Shown: positions 17,219 to 26,488, counted from the stretch's first letter. The stretch: 64,000 bases of DNA from Ottowia massiliensis (GCF_900240305.1 NZ_LT964854.1:2666001-2730000); one strand, 5' to 3'. The notes: a model not told the origin generated them from the letters alone. Numbers and translations: made by a program.

Positions 17219-18646
17219 ATGCACATCCACATCCTTGGCATCTGCGGCACTTTCATGGGCGGGCTGGCGGCGCTGGCGCGCGAGGCCGGGCACACCGTCA
17301 CCGGCTGCGACGCGGGCGTTTACCCGCCCATGAGCGAGCAGCTGCGCGCGCTGGGCATTGATTTGATGGAAGGCTACGGCGCCGATCAGCTGGCGCTCAA
17401 GCCCGACATGTTCGTGATTGGCAACGTGGTCAGCCGCGCGCGGCTGGCAAATGGCGCGCCCAAATTCCCGCTGATGGAAGCCATTCTCGATGCGGGCCTG
17501 CCCTACGCCAGCGGGCCGCAGTGGCTGGCCGAACACGTGCTGCAAGGCCGCCACGTGCTGGCCGTGGCCGGCACGCATGGCAAAACCAGCACCACATCCA
17601 TGCTGGCCTGGGCGCTGGAATGCGCGGGCCTGCAACCGGGCTTTCTGGTGGGCGGCGTGCCGCTGAACTTTGGCATCTCCGCCCGGCTGGGCGGCCTGGC
17701 GGCCGGGCGCGAAAGGCCCTTTTTCGTCATCGAAGCCGATGAATACGACACCGCCTTTTTCGACAAGCGCAGCAAATTCGTGCACTACCGCCCGCGCACG
17801 GCGGTGCTGAACAACCTGGAGTTCGACCACGCCGACATCTTCGGCAGCCTGGCCGACATCGAGCGCCAGTTTCACCACCTGCTGCGCACCGTGCCCGCCA
17901 CGGGCCGCGTCATCGTCAATGGGCAAGACGCCAGCCTGGCCCGCGTGCTGGCGCAAGGCGTGTACAGCGAAGTCAGCCGCTTCGGCATGGCAGGCGGCGA
18001 AGCGCCCCCCGACTTCGCCGCCAGCGGCGAGCCGGGCGACTTTGACGTGCTGCACCAGGGCCGCCCCGCCGGCCGCGTGCGCTGGGCGCTGCCCGGCGCG
18101 CACAACCAGCTCAACGCGCTGGCCGCCATCGCCGCCGCCTGGCACGCGGGCGTGCCGCCGCAGCAAGCCTGCGAGGCGCTGGCGCGCTTTGAAAACGTGC
18201 GCCGCCGCATGGAAGTGCGCGCGCGCATTCCCGTCAGCGGCGGCAGCATCACCCTCTACGACGACTTCGCCCACCACCCCACCGCCATCCGCGCCACCGT
18301 AGACGGCCTGCGCCGCCAGCTTGATGCACAAGGGCGCCAGAGCGAGCGCATCCTGGCCCTCTTCGAGCCGCGCAGCAACACCATGAAACTGGGCGCCATG
18401 AAAGAGCGCCTGCCCTGGGCGCTGGAAAACGCCGCCCTGGCCTTTTGCCACGCCGGCGGCCTGGAATGGGACGCCGCCGCCGCCCTGGCCCCGCTGGGCG
18501 CACGCGCCCAAGTGGCCGCCAGCGTGGACGAACTCGTCGCCCAGGCCACGCGCGCCGCCCGCGCAGGCGACCACCTGCTATGCATGAGCAACGGCGGCTT
18601 TGGCGGCGTGCATGAAAAGCTGGCCCATGCGCTCCGGAAACCATAG
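17219..18646 (+). CDS. mpl: UDP-N-acetylmuramate:L-Ala-gamma-D-Glu-meso-DAP ligase
   Basis: Recycles murein tripeptide by joining it to UDP-MurNAc in the cytoplasm. 475 residues from ATG at 17219 (MHIHILGICGTFMGGLAAL). Motifs: N-terminal Rossmann part IHILGICGTFMGG, P-loop GTHGKTSTTSMLAW near residue 115, EADEYDTAFFDKRSKFVHY and LEFDHADIF, then LYDDFAHHPTAI and FEPRSNTMK in the C-terminal ligase domain. These separate Mpl from MurC. Four 11-bp tandem repeats lie just upstream, and a family-A repeat overlaps its end. Confidence 0.95.
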   Translation: MHIHILGICGTFMGGLAALAREAGHTVTGCDAGVYPPMSEQLRALGIDLMEGYGADQLALKPDMFVIGNVVSRARLANGAPKFPLMEAILDAGLPYASGPQWLAEHVLQGRHVLAVAGTHGKTSTTSMLAWALECAGLQPGFLVGGVPLNFGISARLGGLAAGRERPFFVIEADEYDTAFFDKRSKFVHYRPRTAVLNNLEFDHADIFGSLADIERQFHHLLRTVPATGRVIVNGQDASLARVLAQGVYSEVSRFGMAGGEAPPDFAASGEPGDFDVLHQGRPAGRVRWALPGAHNQLNALAAIAAAWHAGVPPQQACEALARFENVRRRMEVRARIPVSGGSITLYDDFAHHPTAIRATVDGLRRQLDAQGRQSERILALFEPRSNTMKLGAMKERLPWALENAALAFCHAGGLEWDAAAALAPLGARAQVAASVDELVAQATRAARAGDHLLCMSNGGFGGVHEKLAHALRKP

Positions 18647-18706
18647 CATGATGTCCTAGTGAAAACTGCGCAAGACGGCTTTTAAGGCCCCTGAATTCGC
18701 TCCTAT
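18631..18706 (-). repeat. Family-A dispersed repeat, copy 5
   Basis: Inverted orientation: CCATAGCATGATGTCCTAGTG followed by GAATTCGCTCCTATTTTT in the convergent mpl/accC gap. The left end reaches into the last codons and stop of mpl, whose final residues (LRKP) are therefore repeat-derived. Confidence 0.75.
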
Positions 18707-18765
18707 TTTTGGGGCCTCCGTCATCGCACAGGCCGCTCTGGCAGGCGGATCGCAGCTCCGGAAAG

Positions 18766-18797
18766 AAAACGCCCACTCCTTTTTATGGGAGCGGGCG
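18766..18797 (-). terminator. Rho-independent terminator after accBC
   Basis: On the minus strand CGCCCGCTCC pairs with GGAGTGGGCG (one mismatch) around CATAAAAA and runs into TTTTC, 30 bases past the accC stop. Confidence 0.7.
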
Positions 18798-18826
18798 CGG
18801 CTGGCAGGTGCTGGCGACGGGCGTTT

Positions 18827-20176
18827 TCAGCGCTGGTGCTCGCTCAGCCACTTTTCCAGGTAGTGGATGTTGGTGCCGCCGTGGCGGAATTTGGCGTCCA
18901 CCATCAGCTCGCGGTGCAGCGCGATGTTGGTGTTGATGCCTTCCACGGCGGTTTCGAGCAGCGCGGTTTGCATGCGGGCGATGGCTTGCTCGCGCGTGTC
19001 GCCGTGGACGATGAGCTTGCCGATCATCGAGTCGTAATTGGGCGGCACGAAGTAGTTGGTGTAGATGTGCGAGTCCACCCGCACGCCGGGGCCGCCGGGC
19101 GCGTGCCAGGCCGTGATGCGGCCGGGCGAAGGCGTGAATTTGAAGGGGTCTTCGGCATTGATGCGGCATTCGATGGCGTGGCCGCGAATTTCGATTTGCC
19201 GCTGGGTAAAGGGCAGTTTTTCGCCGGCGGCCACCATGATTTGCGTGCGCACGATGTCCACGCCGGTGATCATTTCCGTGACGGGGTGCTCCACCTGCAC
19301 GCGGGTGTTCATTTCAATGAAATAGAACTCGCCGTTTTCATACAGAAATTCAAAAGTGCCCGCGCCCCGGTAGCCGATTTTTTTGCACGCAGCCACGCAG
19401 CGCTCGCCAATGCGGTCGGCCAGGCGGCGCGGAATGCCGGGGGCGGGCGCTTCTTCAATCACTTTCTGGTGGCGGCGCTGCATGGAGCAGTCGCGCTCGC
19501 CCAGATAGACGGCGTTTTTGTGCTTGTCGGCCAGCACCTGGACTTCAATGTGGCGCGGGTTCTGGAGGAATTTCTCCATATAAACCGCCGGGTTGCCAAA
19601 GGCGGCGGCCGCTTCGGCCTTGGTGGTTTGCACCGCGCCGGGCAGCGCCGCTTCGGTGTGCACCACGCGCATGCCGCGCCCGCCGCCGCCGCCTGCGGCC
19701 TTGATGATGACGGGGTAGCCGATTTGCCGCGCCATGCGCTTGATGGCGGCGGTGTCGTCAGGCAGCTCGCCTTCGCTGCCGGGCACGCAGGGCACGCCCG
19801 CCTGCATCATGGCCCGCTTGGCCGCCACCTTGTCGCCCATGATGCGGATGGATTCGGGCGTGGGGCCGATGAACTGGAAGCCGCTTTGCTCCACGCGCTC
19901 GGCGAAATCGGCGTTTTCGCTCAAGAAGCCGTAACCGGGATGGATGGCTTCGGCATCCGTGACTTCCGCCGCCGAGATGATGGCGGGCACGTTCAGATAG
20001 CTTTGGGCCGAGGGCGCGGGGCCGATACACACGGCTTCGTCGGCTAACTTCACGTATTTGGCGTCTTTATCGGCCTCGGAATACACCATGACGGCCTGCA
20101 CGCCCAGCTCGCGGCAGGCGCGCTGGATGCGCAGGGCGATTTCGCCGCGATTGGCAACCAGTATTTTCTTGAACAT
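18827..20176 (-). CDS. accC: Acetyl-CoA carboxylase, biotin carboxylase subunit
   Basis: ATP-dependent carboxylation of biotin on BCCP, the first half-reaction of acetyl-CoA carboxylase. 449 residues, the family length. Motifs: MFKKILVANRGEIALRI, the ATP-grasp glycine loop AAGGGGGRGMRVV near residue 160, the HIEVQVLAD block, and EMNTRVQVEHPVTEMITG with the catalytic Glu/Arg. It lies 11 bases downstream of accB on the same strand, forming an accBC operon. Confidence 0.97.
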   Translation of the reverse strand: MFKKILVANRGEIALRIQRACRELGVQAVMVYSEADKDAKYVKLADEAVCIGPAPSAQSYLNVPAIISAAEVTDAEAIHPGYGFLSENADFAERVEQSGFQFIGPTPESIRIMGDKVAAKRAMMQAGVPCVPGSEGELPDDTAAIKRMARQIGYPVIIKAAGGGGGRGMRVVHTEAALPGAVQTTKAEAAAAFGNPAVYMEKFLQNPRHIEVQVLADKHKNAVYLGERDCSMQRRHQKVIEEAPAPGIPRRLADRIGERCVAACKKIGYRGAGTFEFLYENGEFYFIEMNTRVQVEHPVTEMITGVDIVRTQIMVAAGEKLPFTQRQIEIRGHAIECRINAEDPFKFTPSPGRITAWHAPGGPGVRVDSHIYTNYFVPPNYDSMIGKLIVHGDTREQAIARMQTALLETAVEGINTNIALHRELMVDAKFRHGGTNIHYLEKWLSEHQR

Positions 20177-20187
20177 GGCGCGCCCGC

Positions 20188-20658
20188 TTACTCAATGACG
20201 AACAGCGGCTGGCCGTATTCGACGGGCTGGCCGTTTTCGCCCAGGATTTGCGTGACGGTGCCGGCCTTTTCGCTCTCGATTTCATTGAGGATTTTCATGG
20301 CCTCGATGATGCAAAGCGTGTCACCCGCTTTCACGCTGGAGCCCACTTCCACGAACGGCTTGGCGCCAGGGCTGGCGGCGCGGTAGAAAGTGCCGACCAT
20401 GGGCGATTTGACGGTAAAGCCCGGCGCGGCAGCAGGCGCGGGCGCGGCGCTTTCGGCGGGGGCTGCTGCCGCAGGCGCGGCCACGGCGGGCGCGGCTGAT
20501 GCGGCGGCCGCCACGGGCTGTGCTACAGGCTGCATCACCACGGCGGCGGGGCTGCCCTTGACGATGCGCACCTTGCCTTCGGCTTCGGTGATTTCAAGTT
20601 CGGAAACGTTGGACTCCGAGATCAGGTCGATCAGGGTCTTGAGCTTGCGCAGATCCAT
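20188..20658 (-). CDS. accB: Acetyl-CoA carboxylase, biotin carboxyl carrier protein
   Basis: 156 residues. The N-terminal domain (MDLRKLKTLIDLISESNVSELEI) is joined by an Ala/Pro-rich linker (about residues 45-80) to the biotinyl domain, which holds SPMVGTFYRAASPGAKPFVEVG and the biotinylation motif EAMKILNEIE, where the lysine is modified. It shuttles the carboxyl group between AccC and AccAD. It is the first gene of accBC. No aroQ gene stands upstream, unlike many other genomes. Confidence 0.96.
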   Translation of the reverse strand: MDLRKLKTLIDLISESNVSELEITEAEGKVRIVKGSPAAVVMQPVAQPVAAAASAAPAVAAPAAAAPAESAAPAPAAAPGFTVKSPMVGTFYRAASPGAKPFVEVGSSVKAGDTLCIIEAMKILNEIESEKAGTVTQILGENGQPVEYGQPLFVIE

Positions 20659-20828
20659 GATTGAAATCTTTCTGATATGAAAAACTGGGCAAATTTACCG
20701 CAATTTGCAGCCAACTGCTTCAATTTGCTGGAATTTGAAGCTTGCAGAAGGAGTGTGCGGTTTCCGCTGCGATTTTGCGGCCATCGCGGCAAAGCGCCGT
20801 AAATAAATGAAGTTGCCGCTTTTTGCGA

Positions 20829-21446
20829 TCAATTCATGATGGATGCTGCATCTTCCAGCATGCGGGCGCGCAGCGCCTGCTCGTCGCCACGGGCGGGGCG
20901 GCCATCGGCAGCGGGCTTGAGCGCGCCGCGCACGTCGTCATGGTCATGAATCATCAGATGCACGCCCACGTGCTCGCCCAGGCCGGAGCAAAAGACTGAA
21001 AAGCTGAGCGCGTCCACCATTTCGCCGCGAAAACCGCGCACTTGCCGCGCATCAAAAGCCACACCCTGGTTGATGAGGGCGATTTCCGCCGATTTCGGGT
21101 CATCGCAGAAAAGCTGCAAATACACGTCAGAAAGGCGCGTGGCCGTGCCATTCCATACCGCGCCGGTCAGGTGCGGGCGAAATTCGGCCAGCCGTTGCAT
21201 CCACGTCAGCGCCAGCTCGCGCAGCGCCAGCAGCTCGGCGGGCTGGGTGTCGGCGCGAAAAAGCGCCAGATAGGCGCGCACCTGCTCCTGCACGGCGTCA
21301 TTGTCCGGCAGGGCCGCGCGTGCGGGCGCGCCCAGCTCCTTGACGGCCCGCCGCTTGGCCGCGCCGTAGTCCAGCCCTTCTTCCACCACCAGCCGCGCGG
21401 CGGCAGCGGCGATTTCCTGAGAGAGTTCTTGTTGCATGGTGGGCAT
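20829..21446 (-). CDS. Conserved hypothetical protein with nucleotidyltransferase-like motif
   Basis: 205 residues from ATG at 21446; GGAGG stands six bases upstream, which decides this start over an earlier in-frame ATG. It begins with a helical part (QQELSQEIAAAAARLVVEEGLDYGAAKRRAVKELG by composition). The middle GAVWNGTATRLSDVYLQLFCDD recalls the GS...D.D strand of nucleotidyltransferase folds. I believe homologues are widespread in Burkholderiales, but the function is not known to me. It is divergent from the iron-chelate importer and shares its AT-rich promoter gap. Confidence 0.65.
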   Translation of the reverse strand: MPTMQQELSQEIAAAAARLVVEEGLDYGAAKRRAVKELGAPARAALPDNDAVQEQVRAYLALFRADTQPAELLALRELALTWMQRLAEFRPHLTGAVWNGTATRLSDVYLQLFCDDPKSAEIALINQGVAFDARQVRGFRGEMVDALSFSVFCSGLGEHVGVHLMIHDHDDVRGALKPAADGRPARGDEQALRARMLEDAASIMN

Positions 21447-21513
21447 TTTGCCTCCGCAGAGCCGCGCGGATTGCGGAAAGCGAGCTTTTGAAATGATATT
21501 GCGCAAATCATAA

Positions 21514-21527
21514 TTGATATTTATCAA
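21514..21527. promoter_or_regulatory. Candidate Fur box
   Basis: A perfect palindrome TTGATATTTATCAA sits in an AT-rich gap (roughly 21490-21545), flanked by further GATAAT-like hexamers (ATAATTGATA, TCATTATTTAT). This fits a Fur operator for the downstream iron-chelate ABC operon. It is an inference by eye without scoring. Confidence 0.5.
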
Positions 21528-21661
21528 TCATTATTTATTTCATAATCTGCCCGCCATGCTCGCGGCCTGCGCATGGGCGCCTGGATTGAACCAGGAAGCT
21601 TTCCGGTGCGGGCACGTAATTTCTCATTTCATTTGCGTTCTCATAATCAGTGGAGAAAATC

Positions 21662-22780
21662 ATGAAAAAAGCATTTGCCTGCATTTTGCTGGCGCTGGCG
21701 CCGCTGGCTTTCGCGGACATCACGGTGACCGACGTGAAAGGCCGCAGCGTGACGGTGCCCGGCGTGCCCGAGCGCGTGGTGCTGGGCTTTTATTACGAAG
21801 ACTATCTGGCCGTGGCGGGGCCGGGCGCGGCAGACAAGCTGGTGGGCCTGTCGCTTTCCACCTGGCGGGACTGGCGGCCCCGGCAGTTCGCGCTGTATGA
21901 AAAGGCGCTGCCCCGGCTGAAAAGCGTGCCGGATGTGGGTTCCACGGATGACGGCTCTTTTTCCATTGAAAAAGTGATTGCCGCGCAGCCCGATTTGCTG
22001 ATTCTGGCTGCCTGGAATTACGACGCGCTGGGCGAGGGCGTGAAAAAAATCGAGGCGGCGGGCATTCCCGTGCTCACGCTGGACTACAACGCGCAGACGG
22101 TTGAAAAGCACGTGGCGTCCACGCTGGCGCTGGGAAAAATCATGGGCCAGCCGCAGCGCGCGCAAAAACTGGCCGATAACTACCGCCTGGCCATGCAGGA
22201 CGTGGCCGCGCGCGTGGCCAAGGCCGGGCCGTCAGACAAGAAGGTTTACGTGGAACTGGCGCAAAAAGGCCCCGAAACCATGGGCAACTCCTACGGCGAC
22301 ACGCTCTGGGGCGCGCTGATCGAGATGGCGGGCGCGCGCAACATTGCCAAGGGGCAGGTGCAGAACTGGGGGCCGCTCAGCCGCGAATACGTGATTGACC
22401 AGAACCCGGACATCATTTTTTTGGCTGGCTCCGAATGGCTGAACCGGCCCGAGGCCGTGTCCGTCGGCTTTGGCGCCGATGCCCGCACCGTCAATGAACG
22501 CATGGGCGCTTATGTCAATGGCCGCGCGGGCTGGCGGCAGCTGAAGGCGGCTGAAGGCGGGCACGTGCATGCCGTCTATCACGGCGGCACGCGCACTTTG
22601 TCGGACTACGTGTACGCCCAATACGTGGCCAAACAGATTCACCCGGAGGCTTTTGCCGATGTGGACCCGGAAAAGAACCTGCGCGACTTCTACGAAGCCT
22701 GGCTGCCCATCAAGGCTGAAGGCGTGTTCATGGCCACCTATCAGGCGCAGCCGCAAGGCCGCCCGGCGGGCGCGAAATGA
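21662..22780 (+). CDS. Iron-chelate ABC transporter, periplasmic binding protein
   Basis: 372 residues from ATG at 21662, with TGGAG upstream. Signal peptide MKKAFACILLALAPLAFA, mature part starting DITVTDVKGRSVTVPGVPERVV, a typical FepB/FatB/BtuF-type (TroA-like) opening. Later LLILAAWNYDALGEGVKKIEAAGIPVLTLDY and DIIFLAGSEWLNRPEAV show the two-lobed fold. It would bind a ferric siderophore or related chelate and pass it to the FecCD permease downstream. Its stop overlaps the permease start (ATGA). The candidate Fur box lies upstream. No TonB-dependent receptor gene is in the window. Confidence 0.88.
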   Translation: MKKAFACILLALAPLAFADITVTDVKGRSVTVPGVPERVVLGFYYEDYLAVAGPGAADKLVGLSLSTWRDWRPRQFALYEKALPRLKSVPDVGSTDDGSFSIEKVIAAQPDLLILAAWNYDALGEGVKKIEAAGIPVLTLDYNAQTVEKHVASTLALGKIMGQPQRAQKLADNYRLAMQDVAARVAKAGPSDKKVYVELAQKGPETMGNSYGDTLWGALIEMAGARNIAKGQVQNWGPLSREYVIDQNPDIIFLAGSEWLNRPEAVSVGFGADARTVNERMGAYVNGRAGWRQLKAAEGGHVHAVYHGGTRTLSDYVYAQYVAKQIHPEAFADVDPEKNLRDFYEAWLPIKAEGVFMATYQAQPQGRPAGAK

Positions 22781-23916
22781 GCACTGAAGCCCGGAACGAG
22801 GCCGGCCACGAAACCGGCCACGAAGCCGGCCACGCACAGGCCCGCAGCGCCTATGGCCGCCGGCTGGGGCGGCGAGCGGCTTTGCTGGCGCTGGCGGCGC
22901 TGCTGCTGGCGGCGCTGCTGCTGCTCGATCTGGCCACCGGCCCTTCGGGCATGGCGCTGACGGACATCTTCCAGGCCCTGCAAACAGGCCCCGGCGGGCT
23001 GGAGGCCGTGCGCGAGCGGCTGCCGGGCGTTACGCCCGAAATGCGCAAGCTGCACAGCAACGCCAACATCCTCTGGCACGTGCGCATGCCGCCCGCGCTC
23101 ATGGGCGCGCTGGTGGGCATGTGCCTGGGGCTGGGCGGTTTGCAGATGCAGACCATTTTGGACAACCCGCTGGCCAGCCCCTTCACGCTGGGTTTTTCGG
23201 CAGCGGCGGGCTTTGGCGCGGCGCTGGCCATCATGTTTGGCGGCCTGCTGCCCGTGCCCGGCTACGCGCTCACGCCCGCCGCCGCCTTTGGCATGACGCT
23301 GGCCGCCTGCGCGCTCATTTACCTGCTGGCGCTGGCGCGCGGCGCCAATCCGGAAGTGCTCATCCTGGGCGGCATTGCAGTGCTGTTTTTCTTTCAGTCC
23401 GTGCAGTCGCTGCTCCAGTACATCGCCAGTCCCGAAATCCTGCAACAAATCGTCTTCTGGCTGTTTGGCGACTTGCAAAAAGCCAGCTGGACCAGCGTGA
23501 GCGTGTGCGCGGTTGTGCTGCTGGCCTGCCTGCCCTTTGTCGCGCGCGATGCCTGGGCGCTGACCGCCTTGCGCCTGGGCGACGCCAACGCCATGAGCAT
23601 TGGCGTGCCGGTGCAGGCCATCCGCCGCCGCGCCTTCGTGCTGGTGGCGCTGCTGACGGCCGTGGCCGTGTGCTTTGTGGGCACCATCGGCTTTGTCGGG
23701 CTGATTGCGCCGCACATGGCGCGCGCGCTGGTGGGCGAAGACCACCGCTTTGCGCTGCCGCTGGCCGCGCTGACGGGCGCGCTCATCCTCTCGGGCGCTT
23801 CGGTGTTTGCCAAGCTCATATCGCCGGGGGCCGTGGTGCCCGTGGGCATCATCACCGCCGTGGCGGGCGTGCCCATGCTGCTGGGCATCATCGTCTCGCG
23901 CAAAGGGGGCATCTGA
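22777..23916 (+). CDS. Iron-chelate ABC transporter, FecCD-type permease
   Basis: 379 residues with about nine or ten membrane segments. Typical FecCD motifs: VRMPPALMGALVGMCLGLGGLQMQTILDNPLASPFTLGFSAAAGFGAALA by region (two conserved blocks), and GFVGLIAPHMARALVGEDHR near the C-terminus, the loop that contacts the ATPase. The N-terminus has an unusual repeat-like stretch (EAGHETGHEAGHAQ), rich in His and Glu, on the cytoplasmic side. Only one permease gene is present, so it would act as a homodimer. It overlaps its neighbours at both ends. Confidence 0.9.
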   Translation: MSTEARNEAGHETGHEAGHAQARSAYGRRLGRRAALLALAALLLAALLLLDLATGPSGMALTDIFQALQTGPGGLEAVRERLPGVTPEMRKLHSNANILWHVRMPPALMGALVGMCLGLGGLQMQTILDNPLASPFTLGFSAAAGFGAALAIMFGGLLPVPGYALTPAAAFGMTLAACALIYLLALARGANPEVLILGGIAVLFFFQSVQSLLQYIASPEILQQIVFWLFGDLQKASWTSVSVCAVVLLACLPFVARDAWALTALRLGDANAMSIGVPVQAIRRRAFVLVALLTAVAVCFVGTIGFVGLIAPHMARALVGEDHRFALPLAALTGALILSGASVFAKLISPGAVVPVGIITAVAGVPMLLGIIVSRKGGI

Positions 23917-24695
23917 TGGGCCTGCAACTCAGCCATGTCAGCGCCCGGCGCGGCCGGGCCGAAATCCTCAAGGACGTGAGCGCCACGCTGCCCGCCGGGC
24001 AAATCGCCGGCCTGATCGGCCCCAACGGCACGGGCAAATCCACGCTCATCAACGCCATTGCCACCACCTTGCCGCACGGCGGCAGCATCCGCTTTCACGG
24101 CCAGCCCGTGCGCTTGGGCGAAGTGGGCTTCATGCCCCAGCACTGCCAGGTGCGCGCCGGGCTGTCGGTACTGGAAACCGTGCTTTTGGGCCGCTACGAG
24201 CGGCTGGGCCTGCGCGTGGCGGGCGGCCTGATCGAGCGCGCCCTTCAGGTGCTGGACAGTTTTGGCATTGCCCACCTGCACGAGCGGGCCATGACCGCCC
24301 TCTCCGGCGGCCAGCAGCAACTGGTGCTGTTGGCCCAGCGCCTGATCCGCCAGCCCCGCCTGCTTTTGCTGGACGAAGCCACCAGCGCGCTGGACATCCG
24401 CCACCAGATGCAGGTGTTTGACCGCCTGCATGAATACGTGCAGGCCAGCGGCGCGCTCGTTGTCATCGCCATTCATGACCTGAACCTGGCCGCCCAGCAC
24501 GCGCAAACCGTGCTCATGCTGCACGGCGGTCATGTGGCTGGCTGCGGCCCGTTCGATGAAGTGGTGACTTGCGAAAGCCTGCGCCGCGTGTATGGCATCG
24601 AGGCCGAATTCGCCCGCGCGCCCAGCGGCCGCACCGCCATCGTGCCCTTGCGCGGCTGCGGCGAGCAGCAAGGCCGCAAGGGCATGGCTGAATAA
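23916..24695 (+). CDS. Iron-chelate ABC transporter, ATP-binding protein
   Basis: 259 residues; the ATG at 23916 overlaps the permease stop (TGATG). Walker A GPNGTGKST near residue 38, Q-loop MPQHCQV, signature LSGGQQQLV, Walker B LLLLDEATSALD and the switch histidine in AIHDLNLA are all present. It energises the importer encoded by the two genes before it, in the FepC/FecE manner. The final residues (GCGEQQGRKGMAE) look like a non-conserved tail. Confidence 0.92.
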   Translation: MGLQLSHVSARRGRAEILKDVSATLPAGQIAGLIGPNGTGKSTLINAIATTLPHGGSIRFHGQPVRLGEVGFMPQHCQVRAGLSVLETVLLGRYERLGLRVAGGLIERALQVLDSFGIAHLHERAMTALSGGQQQLVLLAQRLIRQPRLLLLDEATSALDIRHQMQVFDRLHEYVQASGALVVIAIHDLNLAAQHAQTVLMLHGGHVAGCGPFDEVVTCESLRRVYGIEAEFARAPSGRTAIVPLRGCGEQQGRKGMAE

Positions 24696-24745
24696 GCAGA
24701 TAGGGCGGGATGAGGGAAGAACAGAAGGGCATGCGCAAGGCTTTT

Positions 24746-24826
24746 TTCGCTCTTTTATCCATAGCATGATGTCCTAGTGGATACTGCGCAAGGCGGTATT
24801 TTTACCCCCCTCAAATTCGCTCCTGT
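24746..24826 (-). repeat. Family-A dispersed repeat, copy 6
   Basis: Inverted orientation: TCGCTCTTTTATCCATAGCA, GATGTCCTAGTGGATA, ending AATTCGCTCCTGTTTCTGA. It lies in the convergent gap between the ABC ATPase gene and the glycosyltransferase gene. Confidence 0.85.
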
Positions 24827-24909
24827 TTCTGATGCTTTCTGGTTGCTGGAGAGAAGCTGGAGGGTTGGCCCGCAGACTGGCTTGCGCCTGCGGCGAAAGG
24901 GGCCGGTTT

Positions 24910-25707
24910 TCAGCGGCCCGCTGGCCGCCAGCGCCGCCAGGCCAAGCGGGGCAGGCGCAGCGCAAAGCCCAGGAACAGGCGGGTGTGCATCCAGGTGAGC
25001 AGGGCGTTGTCGCGCAGGTATTTGAAGTGGGAGACGCCGCCTTCTTCGGGCGTGAAGTAGCGCACGGGAGCGGGCAGGTTGATGGCGGGCACGCCTGCCC
25101 AGGCCAGGCGCACGGCGGCTTCGGGGTCGAAGTCGAAGCGGCGCATGAAACGCTGGCCGCGCATGACGCGCGCCAGCGGGGCGATGGGATAGACGCGAAA
25201 GCCAAAGAGCGAGTCGCCAATGCCCGCGCCCAGCGTCTCCAGATTGGCCCAGCCGTTGGAGATTTTGCGGCCCAGCACGCGAATGCGCGGCGCTTCTGCG
25301 CCGAACTGCGGCACGCCCAGCACCATGGCGTCAGGCCGCGCCTGCGAAGCCTGCATGAAGGCCGGGATGAGATGGGCCGGATGCTGTCCGTCCGAGTCCA
25401 GCGTCAGGGCGTGGGTGAAGCCTTCGCGCGCGGCCTGCTCAATGCCGTGCAGCACGGCGGCGCCCTTGCCCTGGTTGGCGGGCAGCGCGAGCACGCGCAG
25501 GCCCTCATCTTGCGCGGCCATGTCTTGCAGCCAGGCCGCGCTGCCGTCGGTGCTGCCGTCAATCACCACCCACACGGGGTTCCAGCGCGCGCGCGCGGCG
25601 GCCACGGTGTCGCGCACTTTGGGGCCGGGGTTGTAGCTGGGGATGAGCACGAGATGCGTGCGCGAGGCGGCAGGCGCGGAGGACGCGGGCGCAGCAGCTT
25701 CAGACAT
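24910..25707 (-). CDS. Family 2 glycosyltransferase
   Basis: 265 residues from ATG at 25707, inside the end of the acyltransferase gene. GT-A fold motifs: LVLIPSYNPGPKVRDTV, VWVVIDGSTDGSAAWL, NQGKGAAVLHGI and the metal-binding-type TLDSDGQHPAHL. It ends with an amphipathic basic C-terminus (RLPRLAWRRWRPAGR). The order flavoprotein, acyltransferase, GT2 resembles accessory genes of aryl-polyene or xanthomonadin-type pigment clusters, where such enzymes decorate or anchor a lipid. The polyketide-type genes of such clusters are not in the window, so the product is unknown. Confidence 0.8.
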   Translation of the reverse strand: MSEAAAPASSAPAASRTHLVLIPSYNPGPKVRDTVAAARARWNPVWVVIDGSTDGSAAWLQDMAAQDEGLRVLALPANQGKGAAVLHGIEQAAREGFTHALTLDSDGQHPAHLIPAFMQASQARPDAMVLGVPQFGAEAPRIRVLGRKISNGWANLETLGAGIGDSLFGFRVYPIAPLARVMRGQRFMRRFDFDPEAAVRLAWAGVPAINLPAPVRYFTPEEGGVSHFKYLRDNALLTWMHTRLFLGFALRLPRLAWRRWRPAGR

Positions 25708-26488
25708 GGCGCGTTTCCTTGAGGGCGTGGGCGAAGCGGGCGTGGATGTCGTCGCCAAAGCGGTGCGCGCTGGCGCCATCCACGTGCATTTGGCCCACGT
25801 AGCGCACGCGCACGGCAAGCGGCAGGCTGGGAGGGCGGAAAAGGGGCCAGTGCTTGCCCAGGTAAGGCGTGCTCATTTCAATGACGAGCGCCTGCACGGG
25901 CACGCCTGCGCGCGCGGCGATCAGGCCCGCCGTGGCGCTGCACGGCCCCACGGGCGGCGCGCTGGTGCGCGTGCTTTCGGGAAAGATGATGAGCCGCGCG
26001 CCGTCGCCGCTTTTGATTTCGGCGATGGCGCGGCGGATCATGGGCAGCGGCGCGTCATTGACGATGTAGCGCGCCAGGCGCGAGCCGGCGCCCAGCAGCA
26101 GGTTGTGCATGAGCGCCGCTTTCATGATGCACACGGCATTGGGCAGGCGCGAGACGAGCAGCACTGCGTCCAGCAGCGAGGGGTGGTTGGCAACGATGAT
26201 CATCGGCCCGCTCTGGCGGGCCAGCTCGTCGAGCGCGCGCAAATCGAAGCGGCAGCCGCACAGGCGCTCCAGCAGCCAGACGTAGAACCGGAAGCAGCTG
26301 TGAATGGCTTGCCGCCCCAGGCGCTTGCCGCTGGCTTCGGGCATGAGCGGGCCGAGCACGAGGGCAAAGGGCGTCCAGCCCAGGCAGATGAGCGCCAGCA
26401 GGCCCAGGCCCAGAATCATGGCGGCGGCTTCGCGGGCGCGGCGCAGAGCGGCGTGCATGGGCAGGCGCTCAGCCTTGCGGGGCTTCAT
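25700..26488 (-). CDS. Lysophospholipid-type acyltransferase (PlsC family)
   Basis: 262 residues. After a hydrophobic segment (AMILGLGLLALICLGWTPFAL) comes the catalytic HX4D motif NHPSLLDAVLL near residue 100 and the acceptor-binding motif IIFPESTRT near residue 167. Such enzymes move acyl groups onto lysophospholipids or other lipid acceptors at the inner membrane. It overlaps the flavoprotein gene upstream by 20 bases and the glycosyltransferase downstream by 8, so the three are one translational unit. Confidence 0.82.
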   Translation of the reverse strand: MKPRKAERLPMHAALRRAREAAAMILGLGLLALICLGWTPFALVLGPLMPEASGKRLGRQAIHSCFRFYVWLLERLCGCRFDLRALDELARQSGPMIIVANHPSLLDAVLLVSRLPNAVCIMKAALMHNLLLGAGSRLARYIVNDAPLPMIRRAIAEIKSGDGARLIIFPESTRTSAPPVGPCSATAGLIAARAGVPVQALVIEMSTPYLGKHWPLFRPPSLPLAVRVRYVGQMHVDGASAHRFGDDIHARFAHALKETRHV

